From contig NZ_LT605205.1 in the NCBI RefSeq assembly GCF_900095135.1, positions 4,216,001-4,280,000 on the forward strand: DNA of 64,000 nt, given 5' to 3'. The DNA comes from Proteiniphilum saccharofermentans. Lineage in GTDB: Bacteria > Bacteroidota > Bacteroidia > Bacteroidales > Dysgonomonadaceae. Position 1 is the first letter of the stretch, and every line of letters begins with the position of its first letter. The notes under the pieces were generated by a model. It was given only the letters and a program-made list of their open reading frames with translations, did no database searches and was not told where the DNA came from. Position numbers and translations under genes: made by a program. Shown here in pieces: positions 43,636 to 52,427 of the stretch.

Positions 43636-43721
43636 ACAGGCGGAGTTAGACCGGCAAGGTTATCCGAAATAAAAACCGGAAACGGGGAAGGCGGATAAAG
43701 AAGATGACCGGGAAAGAAAAA

Positions 43722-43754
43722 ACGGGTACCGAATATATTTCGATACCCGTTTTT
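43722..43754. terminator. Intrinsic terminator shared by convergent genes
   Basis: ACGGGTACCGAA-TATA-TTCGATACCCGT: a 12-bp stem with one mismatch, preceded by an A-run and followed by TTTTT. It can terminate gpmA (plus) and the convergent thioredoxin-like gene (minus). Confidence 0.85.
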
Positions 43755-43769
43755 AATTCATTATCAAAC

Positions 43770-44261
43770 TTAAAGGATTGTTTTCAAATCTTCGGGAGTG
43801 ATATTCATCGCGATGATTACTCCGTTCTCATCTATTAAGTAGTTGCGGAACCTTTCGTTCAGTCTGAATTTTTTATAGATTTCAGAACCGGTTCCACTTA
43901 TCTCATAGAATTGAGACATATTCTCCAGCCTGTCCAACATCAGTGTTTTTTCCACTACATTTCTATTTTCATCGAAAACCACTGAAACAAATTCAACATC
44001 ACTATCCCTATTTTGAAGATAATTGTAGAGTTGAACATTGTTCGCTCTGGATTGGGCATGGTAAGTGGCCCAAAAACTGACCACTACTTTTTTGCCTTTA
44101 TAATCGTGCAGGTTGCGCCAATTACCTTCCAAATCCGTTAAAGCGATATCAGGAATCGTCTCGCCGGGATGATAACCGGAAGAAGGTAAATCAGTTTTTA
44201 CCGAACCCGATGACAACACGAATGAAATCACCGATACAAGGCAAAAGCTTAAGTACTTCAT
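43770..44261 (-). CDS. Thioredoxin-fold protein lacking the CXXC motif
   Basis: 163 residues with a signal peptide (about 1-20). The AhpC/TSA-thioredoxin fold is clear: IPDIALTDLEGNWRNLHDYKGKKVVVSFWATY. The position of the catalytic CXXC is occupied by AQSR within ATYHAQSRANNVQL, so no disulfide chemistry is expected. It is probably a periplasmic binding or scaffold protein. Two small hairpins stand in its leader. Confidence 0.8.
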   Translation of the reverse strand: MKYLSFCLVSVISFVLSSGSVKTDLPSSGYHPGETIPDIALTDLEGNWRNLHDYKGKKVVVSFWATYHAQSRANNVQLYNYLQNRDSDVEFVSVVFDENRNVVEKTLMLDRLENMSQFYEISGTGSEIYKKFRLNERFRNYLIDENGVIIAMNITPEDLKTIL

Positions 44262-44295
44262 AAAAATTTAGTTTGGTTAGTACTCAGATAAAGCC

Positions 44296-44351
44296 ACTGC
44301 TTCACGCAGTAAACTAAATCCATTAACTTTAATGACTTTTCGCTAAAAGTC
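44296..44351 (-). repeat. Two small hairpins in the leader of the thioredoxin-fold gene
   Basis: ACTGC-TTCAC-GCAGT (44296-44310) and GACTTTT-CGCT-AAAAGTC (44334-44351) lie between the -7 box at 44367-44374 and the ATG at 44261. They are short but perfect. The rest of the 272-bp gap holds no gene. Confidence 0.35.
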
Positions 44352-44366
44352 TCATTTTTAGGATGG

Positions 44367-44374
44367 CAAAAGTA
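44367..44374 (-). promoter_or_regulatory. Bacteroidota -7 box for the thioredoxin-fold gene
   Basis: TACTTTTG on the minus strand, about 106 bp before the ATG at 44261. Full TAnnTTTG match. Confidence 0.5.
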
Positions 44375-44533
44375 CGCTACTTTTTCTTATCAGGAAACTA
44401 TTTCGCTAAAAAAAATGCTTTCAAATGTTAATTTTAACTCTTGCAAAACGATAACCAACTTGCAAACAAACACTTATAAAAACAGGAGAGGATATATATT
44501 TAAGAAGATAAGTATCAACTGCACACAGCACCA

Positions 44534-45505
44534 TCAATGAACAGCAAAGAAAGACTCAATCGCCTCTATGGAAGTGTCCTTAAGAATTACTTTTTTATCC
44601 TTACTCAACAGGTAAAGGGAGGGAAATGCTCTTATATCATACAATCTTTTCGTCATAATTTCCCCGCTTTTATCATATGCATAGATCCATTGCAGAGGCA
44701 TTTCAGGAAGATGTGCACTCCATTCTGCATAATCATTATCCGGCGAAAGCGCAAGAATGGTAATCATAGTACGCGACGGGCTGTTCATAGACAATGCATC
44801 TCTCAACTCTTTAGACTCTTTGAGGCGCTCTGTCACTGCCGCACAGGTAGAACAACCCGGATTGGTAAACATCAGCAATGTATATTCGCTCTTCAGGTCA
44901 TACAAACGGAAAGATTCTCCCGATGAGACCGTATAAGTAAAATCATTGGCGCTCTCCCCAACACGGTTTTTCCGAGCCATTTCCTGTTGAAACCCATATC
45001 GCGAACGTCTCTCTTCGGTTAATAACGGAGAGTTTACCACCTCCTGCAATACGGGTAGATAGTACTCCTCATTACGAAAAGGAGAGTTGGGATCGTAGAG
45101 ATATTTCTCGAACAACTCAGTGAAATGCACATACATCATTGTGTCGGCCTCCGCCTTCTGTAATGCATACCGAAGTGAAGCATCAGCATTTTCTTTTGGT
45201 ACATACCCCAGGATATTGATATAATCTACAAAAGCCTGCTCGGTAATTTCCGGCCGCCGGATCAGGTTTCGGTCAGCAAAATCAAACCTGTCCCAGTAAT
45301 GCATTACTAAATATCCGGCTCTCTCTTCAGGCTCTTTCATGATTTCAGGGATCTGTGGCAAGACAAACGTATCCGGCACGACAGTTTGTACCGGTATCTG
45401 TTTTTCTTCAACGGATTCTGTCTGCGCTTTTTTACTCGACAGACAGGAGAAACCGGTTATCAACATCGACCCGGCCAAAGCTATGATTGAAAGATTATGT
45501 TTCAT
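44534..45505 (-). CDS. DUF5106 thioredoxin-like lipoprotein
   Basis: 323 residues with a lipobox (ITGFSC). The N-terminal helical DUF5106 region (about 60-170: YLVMHYWDRFDFADRNLIRRPEIT) is followed by a thioredoxin domain (about 190-323) with an intact CXXC (FTNPGCSTCAAVTE) and the cis-Pro segment IRAFPSLYLL. It is probably a periplasm-facing disulfide reductase. It stands alone between two unrelated transcription units. Confidence 0.85.
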   Translation of the reverse strand: MKHNLSIIALAGSMLITGFSCLSSKKAQTESVEEKQIPVQTVVPDTFVLPQIPEIMKEPEERAGYLVMHYWDRFDFADRNLIRRPEITEQAFVDYINILGYVPKENADASLRYALQKAEADTMMYVHFTELFEKYLYDPNSPFRNEEYYLPVLQEVVNSPLLTEERRSRYGFQQEMARKNRVGESANDFTYTVSSGESFRLYDLKSEYTLLMFTNPGCSTCAAVTERLKESKELRDALSMNSPSRTMITILALSPDNDYAEWSAHLPEMPLQWIYAYDKSGEIMTKRLYDIRAFPSLYLLSKDKKVILKDTSIEAIESFFAVH

Positions 45506-45634
45506 TATTCATATGTTCTACACTCCAAAATTACAAGAATTTATTCTTAAAACCGCATATATAGATAAAAATACCATTTTACCGAATAGGGAAAGATAGA
45601 AAATAACCGGCAGATAAGTTAAGAATATTTTCAC

Positions 45635-45642
45635 TACATTTG
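45635..45642 (+). promoter_or_regulatory. Bacteroidota -7 box for dnaX
   Basis: TACATTTG, full match, 24 bp before the dnaX ATG at 45667. Confidence 0.5.
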
Positions 45643-45666
45643 TACTTTACTATTGTTCATAAAGCT

Positions 45667-47517
45667 ATGGATACATTTGTTGTTTCCGCAAGAAAATACA
45701 GACCCTCTACATTCAAATCGGTTGTGGGGCAGGAGGCCCTTACCACCACTTTGAAGAATGCAATTGCCGGTAATAAACTGGCACATGCCTACCTGTTTAG
45801 CGGCCCCCGGGGTGTCGGGAAGACTACTTGTGCCCGCATTTTCGCGAAAACAATTAATTGTCTTAACCCTGCCGCCGACCATGAGGCGTGTAACCAATGT
45901 GAATCGTGTGTGGCATTCAATGAACAGCGTTCTTATAATATCCACGAATTGGATGCGGCCTCCAATAATGGTGTGGACGATATCCGGAACCTGATCGACC
46001 AGGTACGTGTCCCTCCCCAGATAGGAAGATATAAAGTATATATCATCGATGAGGTGCATATGCTCTCGCAAGCGGCCTTCAACTCTTTCCTGAAAACATT
46101 GGAAGAACCGCCGGCGCACGCTATCTTCATTCTCGCCACCACGGAGAAGCAGAAGATTATCCCTACCATCCTGTCCCGTTGCCAGGTGTATGATTTCAAC
46201 CGTATCACTATTGCCGATACGGTTGCGCACCTGCAATATGTGGCGGACCAGGAAGGAGTAATAACTGAACCCGAAGCACTGAATATTATCGCCCAGAAAG
46301 CAGATGGCGGAATGCGTGACGCACTTTCCATCTTTGATCAGACAGTAAGTTATACCGGTGGGAATATCACCTATCAAGCTGTGATCGAAAATCTGAATGT
46401 ACTCGATTATGAATACTATTTCAGATTATCCGACGCTATTCTCGACGGGAATGTGGTGGAATGTTTGCTGATATTGAACGACATCCTAAACAGGGGATTT
46501 GAAGGACAATATATCATCAGTGGCATCTCCAACCATTTCCGGGACTTATTGGTATGCAAAGACGCAGCAACTGCACAGTTATTCCAGGTGGGAGCATCCA
46601 TCCGTGAGCGATATGTCACAATGGCCCAAAAGTGCAGCAATCAGTTCTTGTACCAAGCTATTGAAATATCAAATGAATGTGACCTGAACTACCGGCTTAG
46701 CAAAAATAAACGGCTTTTGTTAGAATTATCGCTGATACGGCTATGTCAACTATCCAATCGGGATGATGCTTCCGGAATGAAAACAGAAAAAAAAAGAACT
46801 ATTGAACCAATAGTATCGAAAGAGAAGCCGGCACAAACAGATACCGGGCAGGAGAAGGCGCCCGAAACGGAAAAAATTACAGAAAAAGAAAAGGTTACAG
46901 AAAGAGAGACTACCACTCAAGGGAATCCATATTCGGAAAAAGAGAATGATTCCGGGAAAAAAAATATCTCCGGAACAGACAATGATGGGCAGAAACCGGC
47001 GGCAAGCAACATACGTAAGCCTGCCGAAGCTGCCGTATCATTGAAAAAGAAAACAGTCTCACTCTCAGGAATGGGTGTATCGCTCTCCTCTATCACCAGC
47101 AAAAAAGAAGAGGAAAACTCTTCCTCAGGATCTGAGGCACAGCAGCAGAATGGTAAAAACCTTTTCACCGAAAGTGAACTGGTGAATGCCTGGAAAGATT
47201 ATGCTGACAGCCTGAACGAAGAGAAGCTTCTCAAGAATACAATGACGCTCTATCATCCCAGGATGCTAAACGATACCCTGTTCGAAGTGGAAGTAAACAC
47301 GGAACTCAACAAGCAATATCTCACTGACCATAGCATTGCCCTTCTCTCTTTCCTGAGGGAAAAATTGAGAAATGACGACATCACCATGACCATCAGGATC
47401 GCGGAGACAAATGCCATCAAGAAGCCACTCACTTCACGTGAGATATTCGATGAGATGGTACAACAAAATCCTTCACTGCAAAAACTTTCCGACGAGTTTG
47501 GACTGGAACTGAGTTAA
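45667..47517 (+). CDS. dnaX: DNA polymerase III subunits gamma and tau
   Basis: 616 residues. It is the ATPase of the clamp loader. Walker A GPRGVGKTTCAR, the zinc site CLNPAADHEACNQCESC, Walker B region VYIIDEVHML and the sensor segment LATTEKQKIIPTILSRC are all in order (about 40-170). A long low-complexity linker rich in E, K and T (about 375-490) precedes the C-terminal tau-type domain. The ATG at 45667 gives the usual FVVSARKYRPSTF start. Confidence 0.97.
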   Translation: MDTFVVSARKYRPSTFKSVVGQEALTTTLKNAIAGNKLAHAYLFSGPRGVGKTTCARIFAKTINCLNPAADHEACNQCESCVAFNEQRSYNIHELDAASNNGVDDIRNLIDQVRVPPQIGRYKVYIIDEVHMLSQAAFNSFLKTLEEPPAHAIFILATTEKQKIIPTILSRCQVYDFNRITIADTVAHLQYVADQEGVITEPEALNIIAQKADGGMRDALSIFDQTVSYTGGNITYQAVIENLNVLDYEYYFRLSDAILDGNVVECLLILNDILNRGFEGQYIISGISNHFRDLLVCKDAATAQLFQVGASIRERYVTMAQKCSNQFLYQAIEISNECDLNYRLSKNKRLLLELSLIRLCQLSNRDDASGMKTEKKRTIEPIVSKEKPAQTDTGQEKAPETEKITEKEKVTERETTTQGNPYSEKENDSGKKNISGTDNDGQKPAASNIRKPAEAAVSLKKKTVSLSGMGVSLSSITSKKEEENSSSGSEAQQQNGKNLFTESELVNAWKDYADSLNEEKLLKNTMTLYHPRMLNDTLFEVEVNTELNKQYLTDHSIALLSFLREKLRNDDITMTIRIAETNAIKKPLTSREIFDEMVQQNPSLQKLSDEFGLELS

Positions 47518-47518
47518 A

Positions 47519-48250
47519 ATGAAAACCACTCTTACCCTTTTTTGGTTATTTTTTGTTTTTTATTCATGTACAGAACATAAAAGTGACAAACGAGCGTCGA
47601 CAAGTGACGAAAACCCGGTGACAAAATCCGGACTACCCTCCGAAATTACCGATACAACCTCGCACTATTGGCTTCACGATGATGTGGAAACATCTGAGAC
47701 AATACCTGTTGGAAATGACACAATAATTGATGCTGCCTACACCTTTGAAGAGGCTATTTCCGGTACCAAAGCCCCCCGGAGCATTATTGACCAATTAACT
47801 CTTTTCGATGTAACATATCTCTCTACCGACGGGCGTATCCACCGCGGACAAATACTTTCCAACAAAATAATAGAAGAAGAGATCAAGAAGATCTTCAGGT
47901 TTATGCTCGACAAGGAGTTCGTCATCGAAAAGGCAATCCCTATTGTGAAATACAACTGGAACGACAGTTTGTCGATGGATGACAACAACAGCTACAGTTT
48001 CTGTTACCGCGACATCACCTACTCAAAGCATGCGGCAGGAATGGCTATTGACATCAATCCCCGCTTCAACCCTTTACGATGGAAGGGAGAAGAACGCCCC
48101 AACAAACCGGAAGGAGCAGTACGGGATACCACCGTAAACGGTACCCTCTATCCCGGCCATCCGGTAGTGGAAGAGTTCAGGAAACTCGGGTTCCGATGGG
48201 GGCATACCTTTACAAGATTCTATGATGACCATCATTTTGAGAAAAGGTGA
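47519..48250 (+). CDS. M15-family D-Ala-D-Ala carboxypeptidase-like lipoprotein
   Basis: 243 residues with a lipobox (VFYSC). The C-terminal half holds the zinc peptidase motifs of family M15: SKHAAGMAIDINP (the SxHxxGxAxD pattern) and RWGHTFTRFYDDHHFEKR with the final His ligand. It probably trims peptidoglycan stem peptides in the periplasm. It starts 1 bp after the dnaX stop and is probably co-transcribed with dnaX. Confidence 0.85.
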   Translation: MKTTLTLFWLFFVFYSCTEHKSDKRASTSDENPVTKSGLPSEITDTTSHYWLHDDVETSETIPVGNDTIIDAAYTFEEAISGTKAPRSIIDQLTLFDVTYLSTDGRIHRGQILSNKIIEEEIKKIFRFMLDKEFVIEKAIPIVKYNWNDSLSMDDNNSYSFCYRDITYSKHAAGMAIDINPRFNPLRWKGEERPNKPEGAVRDTTVNGTLYPGHPVVEEFRKLGFRWGHTFTRFYDDHHFEKR

Positions 48251-48264
48251 AAAGGTGGGACACC

Positions 48265-49803
48265 TTACAATGCCCAATTCGCCCTGTCTAAATTCCGGTA
48301 GTTAATTGCCTCCGCCAGATGAGATGGCTGTACCTGTTCATTCCCCTCGAGATCAGCAATGGTACGGGACACCTTCAATATGCGGTCGTAGGCACGGGCT
48401 GAGAGGTTGAGCCTTTCCATTGCTGCCCTTAACAGTTGCATTCCTCTCTGGTCGGGAGAAGCATATTCACGTAACATCCTACCGTTCATCTGTGCATTAC
48501 AAAAGATTCCTTTTCTGTTTTTGAACCGGTGCAACTGTATCTCCCTTGCTCTCACGACTCTCTTACGTATATCAGCACTCTGTTCTGCGGGGACAGGGTC
48601 GGATATTTTTTCGAAGGGAACCGGCACAATTTCTATCTGAATATCGATCCTGTCCAGAAGCGGCCCCGAAATCTTATTGAGATATTTCTGTACTGCTCCG
48701 GGAGGACATATACACTTCTTATCCGGATGATTATGATAGCCACAGGGACAGGGATTCATTGCTGCGACCAGCATAAACCCGGCAGGATAGTCCACCGTGA
48801 ATTTGGCACGGGAGATGGTGATCTTACGATCTTCTAACGGTTGTCGCATCACTTCCAGCACATTCCTGCTGAATTCAGGCAGTTCATCCAGGAATAAAAT
48901 TCCATTATGCGCCAGACTTATCTCGCCGGGCTGGGGATATGCCCCTCCACCCACCATCGCCACATCACTGATGGTATGATGAGGAGAGCGAAAGGGACGG
49001 GCGGTCATAAGCGACCTGCCCAGATCAGTTTTACCGGCCACACTATGTATCTTTGTAGTCTCCAGTGCCTCTTCCAACGAAAAAGGAGGCAGGATAGAGG
49101 ACATTCGTTTTGCCATCATCGACTTTCCCGAACCCGGAGTACCAATAAGAATCACGTTATGCCCTCCGGCAGCAGCTACTTCTAACGCCCGCTTCACGTT
49201 TTCCTGCCCCTTCACATCTGAAAAATCGAGTTCGAAAGAAGAGCGTCCCTCCAGAAACTCACGTTGCAGATCGATCTTTGTTGGGCATAACTCCTGTTCT
49301 CCATTAAAGAAAGCGGCGACCTCACGGATATTATTCACTCCATAAACATCCAATCCCTCCACCACTGCGGCTTCCTTTGCATTCGCCACCGGCAGGACAA
49401 ACCCTTTGAAACCTTTCTCCCTTGCCATCAGCGCAATGGGTAACGCTCCCCTCAAAGGAAGAATGGTTCCGTCGAGCGACAATTCACCCATTATCAGATA
49501 GTCACCCAATCTGGCACGGGAAACCGATCCGGAAGCAGCAAGGATGCCGACGGCAAGCGGCAGGTCATACGCCGACCCTTCCTTCCGGATATCCGCAGGA
49601 GACATATTGATAACGATCTGTTGACGTGGAAATTTCAGCCCGTTTACTTCGACGGCTGATACGATACGTTCATGGCTTTCTTTCACAGAGGCATCCGGCA
49701 GGCCTACCAGCATAAACCTAATCCCTCTCGAACAGTTAACTTCAATGGTAATGAGCGTTGCATCGATACCCTGTACAGCCGCTCCAAACAACTTGACCAG
49801 CAT
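48265..49803 (-). CDS. YifB/ComM-family Mg-chelatase-like AAA+ ATPase
   Basis: 512 residues. The N-terminal ChlI-type domain (VNCSRGIRFMLVGLPDASVKES) is followed by the AAA+ core with Walker A LIGTPGSGKSMMAKR and Walker B GILFLDELPEFSRNVLEVM, then the Mg-chelatase C-terminal domain (RLNLSARAYDRILKVSRTIADL). ComM acts as a branch-migration helicase during natural transformation in other bacteria. The ATG at 49803 gives the family N-terminus MLVKLFGAAVQGIDA. It is convergent with the M15 gene; a small hairpin (AAGGTG-GGA-CACCTT) lies in the 14-bp gap. Confidence 0.94.
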   Translation of the reverse strand: MLVKLFGAAVQGIDATLITIEVNCSRGIRFMLVGLPDASVKESHERIVSAVEVNGLKFPRQQIVINMSPADIRKEGSAYDLPLAVGILAASGSVSRARLGDYLIMGELSLDGTILPLRGALPIALMAREKGFKGFVLPVANAKEAAVVEGLDVYGVNNIREVAAFFNGEQELCPTKIDLQREFLEGRSSFELDFSDVKGQENVKRALEVAAAGGHNVILIGTPGSGKSMMAKRMSSILPPFSLEEALETTKIHSVAGKTDLGRSLMTARPFRSPHHTISDVAMVGGGAYPQPGEISLAHNGILFLDELPEFSRNVLEVMRQPLEDRKITISRAKFTVDYPAGFMLVAAMNPCPCGYHNHPDKKCICPPGAVQKYLNKISGPLLDRIDIQIEIVPVPFEKISDPVPAEQSADIRKRVVRAREIQLHRFKNRKGIFCNAQMNGRMLREYASPDQRGMQLLRAAMERLNLSARAYDRILKVSRTIADLEGNEQVQPSHLAEAINYRNLDRANWAL

Positions 49804-49825
49804 GTCACCAAGCCTTTTCTTACAC

Positions 49826-50944
49826 TTAATCTTCGGTAGAATTTCTGATTGCATTCACTACTCCCTGAGCGGGAATATTGCGTACTTTGATATTGCCGTC
49901 GGGAGCGATCAGAATATTAAATGGTATATATTGCACATTGTACGCGTCTACAATATCCGATCCCCAACTCCTTTTCTCGGGAACCACACTCCAGGGAATA
50001 GAATCATTTTCCACATATTCCACGGGATAAATATCGGAATCGATATATACAGTAAGGAACTCCACACTGTCCCTATTGACTTCCCGGTATGCCTCTTTCA
50101 GCAAATCGATTGTCTCACGCGATTCAATCCCTGCGGTAGAAACAAAAGAAAGCAGCAGATATTTTCCTTTGAATTGGTGAGAATAGATACTATTCCCTTC
50201 TTTGTCTTTGAGTATAAAATAGGGCATCTGCACACCTTCGCCCGAGCGGTTGATCCTTTCAGAATAGGATCTGAGCCGGGCAGCATACTGAGTATTGGTC
50301 ACATCTCCCTGCAGATATCCCAATACCCGTTCCAGTGCCTGAGGATTATCGCTATTTATAAAAAAATTATTGATGAGGATAAGACTGGAAAATTTGCCGG
50401 GATTTTTCTCGATAAATTCTTCCGCCTGTGATATCAATTCATGATTGAGCAATTGCAATCTGGCAATCTCATCATGGCGGGACATCGGCTTATTGAGGAT
50501 AGTATCAACGTGGGATTCCCTGCTCAGGTTAAGCAACAACTGCCCCCGTTGCGCAAGCAATTCACGGTTTTGCGTCTTGAACAGCGTCAGATCGTTATTG
50601 ATCTCATTACCGGTCACTTCAATAAGATCCGGCAACAAAGCATCACCCTTCACCTTCAAAGATTGTCCTTTGTCTGCAAAAACAACTGCAACACTCTCAT
50701 AATTGTTCAGATAGAGTGAAAAAGTGGTAAGCGTATCGATTTGGTTTCTGTAATTGAATTTTCCTTTTGTGTCTACATTGATTGTATCGATGGCCAGTGT
50801 ATCTGCAGAAAGCCAGGTAACCAAGATATAGGGATTTTCTAAATTCGAAATCTCCCCCTTGATTAAAACCTCCTCTCCATTTTTACATGATAGGACGCAA
50901 TATAAAACAAGTATGTAAGTAACTATTTTACAAAATCTTACCAT
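49826..50944 (-). CDS. DUF4369 / thioredoxin-fold lipoprotein without CXXC
   Basis: 372 residues with a lipobox (YCVLSC). The N-terminal DUF4369 beta-domain (about 25-115: LIKGEISNLENPYILVTW) is followed by a helical linker and a C-terminal thioredoxin fold (about 235-372: MPYFILKDKEGNSIYSHQFKGKYLLLSFVS). The normal CXXC site reads VSTAGIESRET, with no cysteine, so redox activity is not expected. The ATG at 50944 is preferred to one at 50962. It is 22 bp upstream of yifB on the same strand. Confidence 0.82.
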   Translation of the reverse strand: MVRFCKIVTYILVLYCVLSCKNGEEVLIKGEISNLENPYILVTWLSADTLAIDTINVDTKGKFNYRNQIDTLTTFSLYLNNYESVAVVFADKGQSLKVKGDALLPDLIEVTGNEINNDLTLFKTQNRELLAQRGQLLLNLSRESHVDTILNKPMSRHDEIARLQLLNHELISQAEEFIEKNPGKFSSLILINNFFINSDNPQALERVLGYLQGDVTNTQYAARLRSYSERINRSGEGVQMPYFILKDKEGNSIYSHQFKGKYLLLSFVSTAGIESRETIDLLKEAYREVNRDSVEFLTVYIDSDIYPVEYVENDSIPWSVVPEKRSWGSDIVDAYNVQYIPFNILIAPDGNIKVRNIPAQGVVNAIRNSTED

Positions 50945-51194
50945 ACGATAACAATCTCTCATTAACCATCGTTATTGATATCTTGTTCCTTCTCCCGCAA
51001 CATATCAAAAAAACAATATTTATTGGAAAGGACAAAGATATTCTTTTTTTTTAAATATTCAATGATTTTCACATTTATTTAACAGTTTTTTGTTTCTAGG
51101 CTGAAATAGCCCGATCCATCACCAGGATAAGCAGCATATCTTTTATGCCGGGAAGATGAAAAAAGATGATTGATACAAGAAATAAACGCTTTGA

Positions 51195-51273
51195 TCATAT
51201 GAAACCAACATGTTTAAAATAATCATTAGACACCCAAAGGGAATGATTATTTTAAATATCAAAGGTTCCATAC
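51195..51273. repeat. Long inverted repeat 1 upstream of the glycosyltransferase gene
   Basis: The inner arms TTTAAAATAATCATT (51213-51227) and AATGATTATTTTAAA (51242-51256) are a perfect 15-bp pair around a 14-base loop. The outer parts, TCATATGAAACC (from 51195) and GGTTCCATAC (to 51273), extend the pairing imperfectly. Confidence 0.8.
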
Positions 51274-51297
51274 ACCGAAATATAAAAAATAAAATAA

Positions 51298-51362
51298 TCG
51301 TATGAAACGAGCATGATAACTGTTCTCACCCGAGTTCATGACTAAATGCGAGTTCCATACGA
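51298..51362. repeat. Long inverted repeat 2 upstream of the glycosyltransferase gene
   Basis: TCGTATGAAACGAGCAT (51298-51314) pairs with ATGCGAGTTCCATACGA (51346-51362) in 14 of 17 positions. The arms repeat the motif found in inverted repeat 1. Confidence 0.7.
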
Positions 51363-51382
51363 CACCATTGAAAATAAATAAT

Positions 51383-51414
51383 TTTAGTCGTATGAAATAA
51401 AATAACTAGCTTTG
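51383..51414 (+). promoter_or_regulatory. Promoter of the glycosyltransferase gene with overlapping motif copy
   Basis: A TTTA/TTTT tract near 51382-51386 and a perfect -7 box TAGCTTTG (51407-51414), 23 bp before the ATG at 51438. A copy of the repeated motif (TCGTATGAAATAAAATAA, 51388-51405) fills the spacer between them, as expected for an operator. Confidence 0.55.
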
Positions 51415-51437
51415 TGCTGATTAAATGGGTAAATTTT

Positions 51438-52427
51438 ATGTTTTTTTCAATTATCATACCTCTTTATAATCGTCCTGATGAGGTGGATGAACTTCTCGAA
51501 AGCCTTTGCAAACAGACAGACAAGCAATTTGAAGTAGTGGTTGTTGAGGATGGGTCTACCCGGAAGAGCGATACCGTGGTGAAGAAATACCGTGACAAAC
51601 TGGATATCATCTATTTCGAAAAACCCAATTCAGGTCCCGGCCTCACCAGAAATGCAGGAGCGGCGGGTGCAAAGTATGATTACCTTATCTTCTTCGATTC
51701 AGATTGTATCATTCCGCCGAATTATATCGAAACCGTTTCACATTTTCTTGAAGACCATTGGGTGGACGCTTACGGGGGTCCGGATGCGGCACTGCCCTCT
51801 TTTACCATCACACAAAAGGCGATCAATTATTCCATGACCTCATTTTTTACGACAGGTGGTATCCGCGGCGGGAAAAAGTCGATGGAAAAATTCAATCCCA
51901 GAAGTTTTAACCTGGGGGTATCCCAAAAAGCATTTGAGGCCATAGGCGGTTATGGAGCCATGCGATTCGGGGAAGATATCGATCTTAGCTTACGCCTGCT
52001 GAAAAACGGGTTCCAAACCGCACTTATTCCCGGCGCTTTCGTGTATCATAAACGCAGGAGCACTTTCAGGCAATTCTTTAAACAGGTATATAATTCAGGT
52101 ATTGCACGTATCAACCTGCATCTTATTCACCCGGGTTCACTCAAGGCAGTACATCTGTTACCTTCCCTTTTTGTGGTAGGGATAACATTCAGCCTTCTTT
52201 TATCACTTTTGTATACCCCGTTTTTGCTTATCCCATTGGTTTACTCCCTGTTGGTTTTTATCGATTCGTTTATAAAAAACAGCTCGTTCGAAGTGGCACT
52301 TTACAGTGTTATTGCGGCCTGGGTTCAAATCACAGGATATGGCACGGGATTCCTGTCTGCCGTATGGAGACGGCTGATCCTCAAAAAAGGTGAATTCAAA
52401 GCCTTTGAAAAAAAATTCTATGATTAA
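51438..52427 (+). CDS. Family 2 glycosyltransferase with membrane segments
   Basis: 329 residues. GT-A fold at the N-terminus: FSIIIPLYNRPDEVDELLESL, VVVEDGSTRKSD, NSGPGLTRNAGAA and the metal-binding DxD-like FFDSDC. Two or three hydrophobic helices are predicted near the C-terminus (about 245-310). It adds a sugar to a lipid- or glycan-linked acceptor at the inner membrane; substrates are unknown. An upstream GTG (51414) falls inside the -7 box, so the ATG at 51438 is the start. The gene ends with a 4-bp overlap with upp on the other strand. Confidence 0.88.
   Translation: MFFSIIIPLYNRPDEVDELLESLCKQTDKQFEVVVVEDGSTRKSDTVVKKYRDKLDIIYFEKPNSGPGLTRNAGAAGAKYDYLIFFDSDCIIPPNYIETVSHFLEDHWVDAYGGPDAALPSFTITQKAINYSMTSFFTTGGIRGGKKSMEKFNPRSFNLGVSQKAFEAIGGYGAMRFGEDIDLSLRLLKNGFQTALIPGAFVYHKRRSTFRQFFKQVYNSGIARINLHLIHPGSLKAVHLLPSLFVVGITFSLLLSLLYTPFLLIPLVYSLLVFIDSFIKNSSFEVALYSVIAAWVQITGYGTGFLSAVWRRLILKKGEFKAFEKKFYD

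Larger units (their letters stand above)
50963..51437. other. Non-coding region with repeated motif and hairpins
   Basis: A 475-bp stretch without a supported gene. It carries two large imperfect hairpins (51195-51273 and 51298-51362). Each hairpin arm begins with a copy of the motif TC[A/G]TATG[A/G]AAC, and a further copy lies inside the glycosyltransferase promoter (51388-51405). Confidence 0.6.

Noticed and set aside
49804-49854. Longer YifB start at 49854
   Set aside because: It would overlap the upstream gene by 29 bp and adds residues absent from the family start MLVKLFG.
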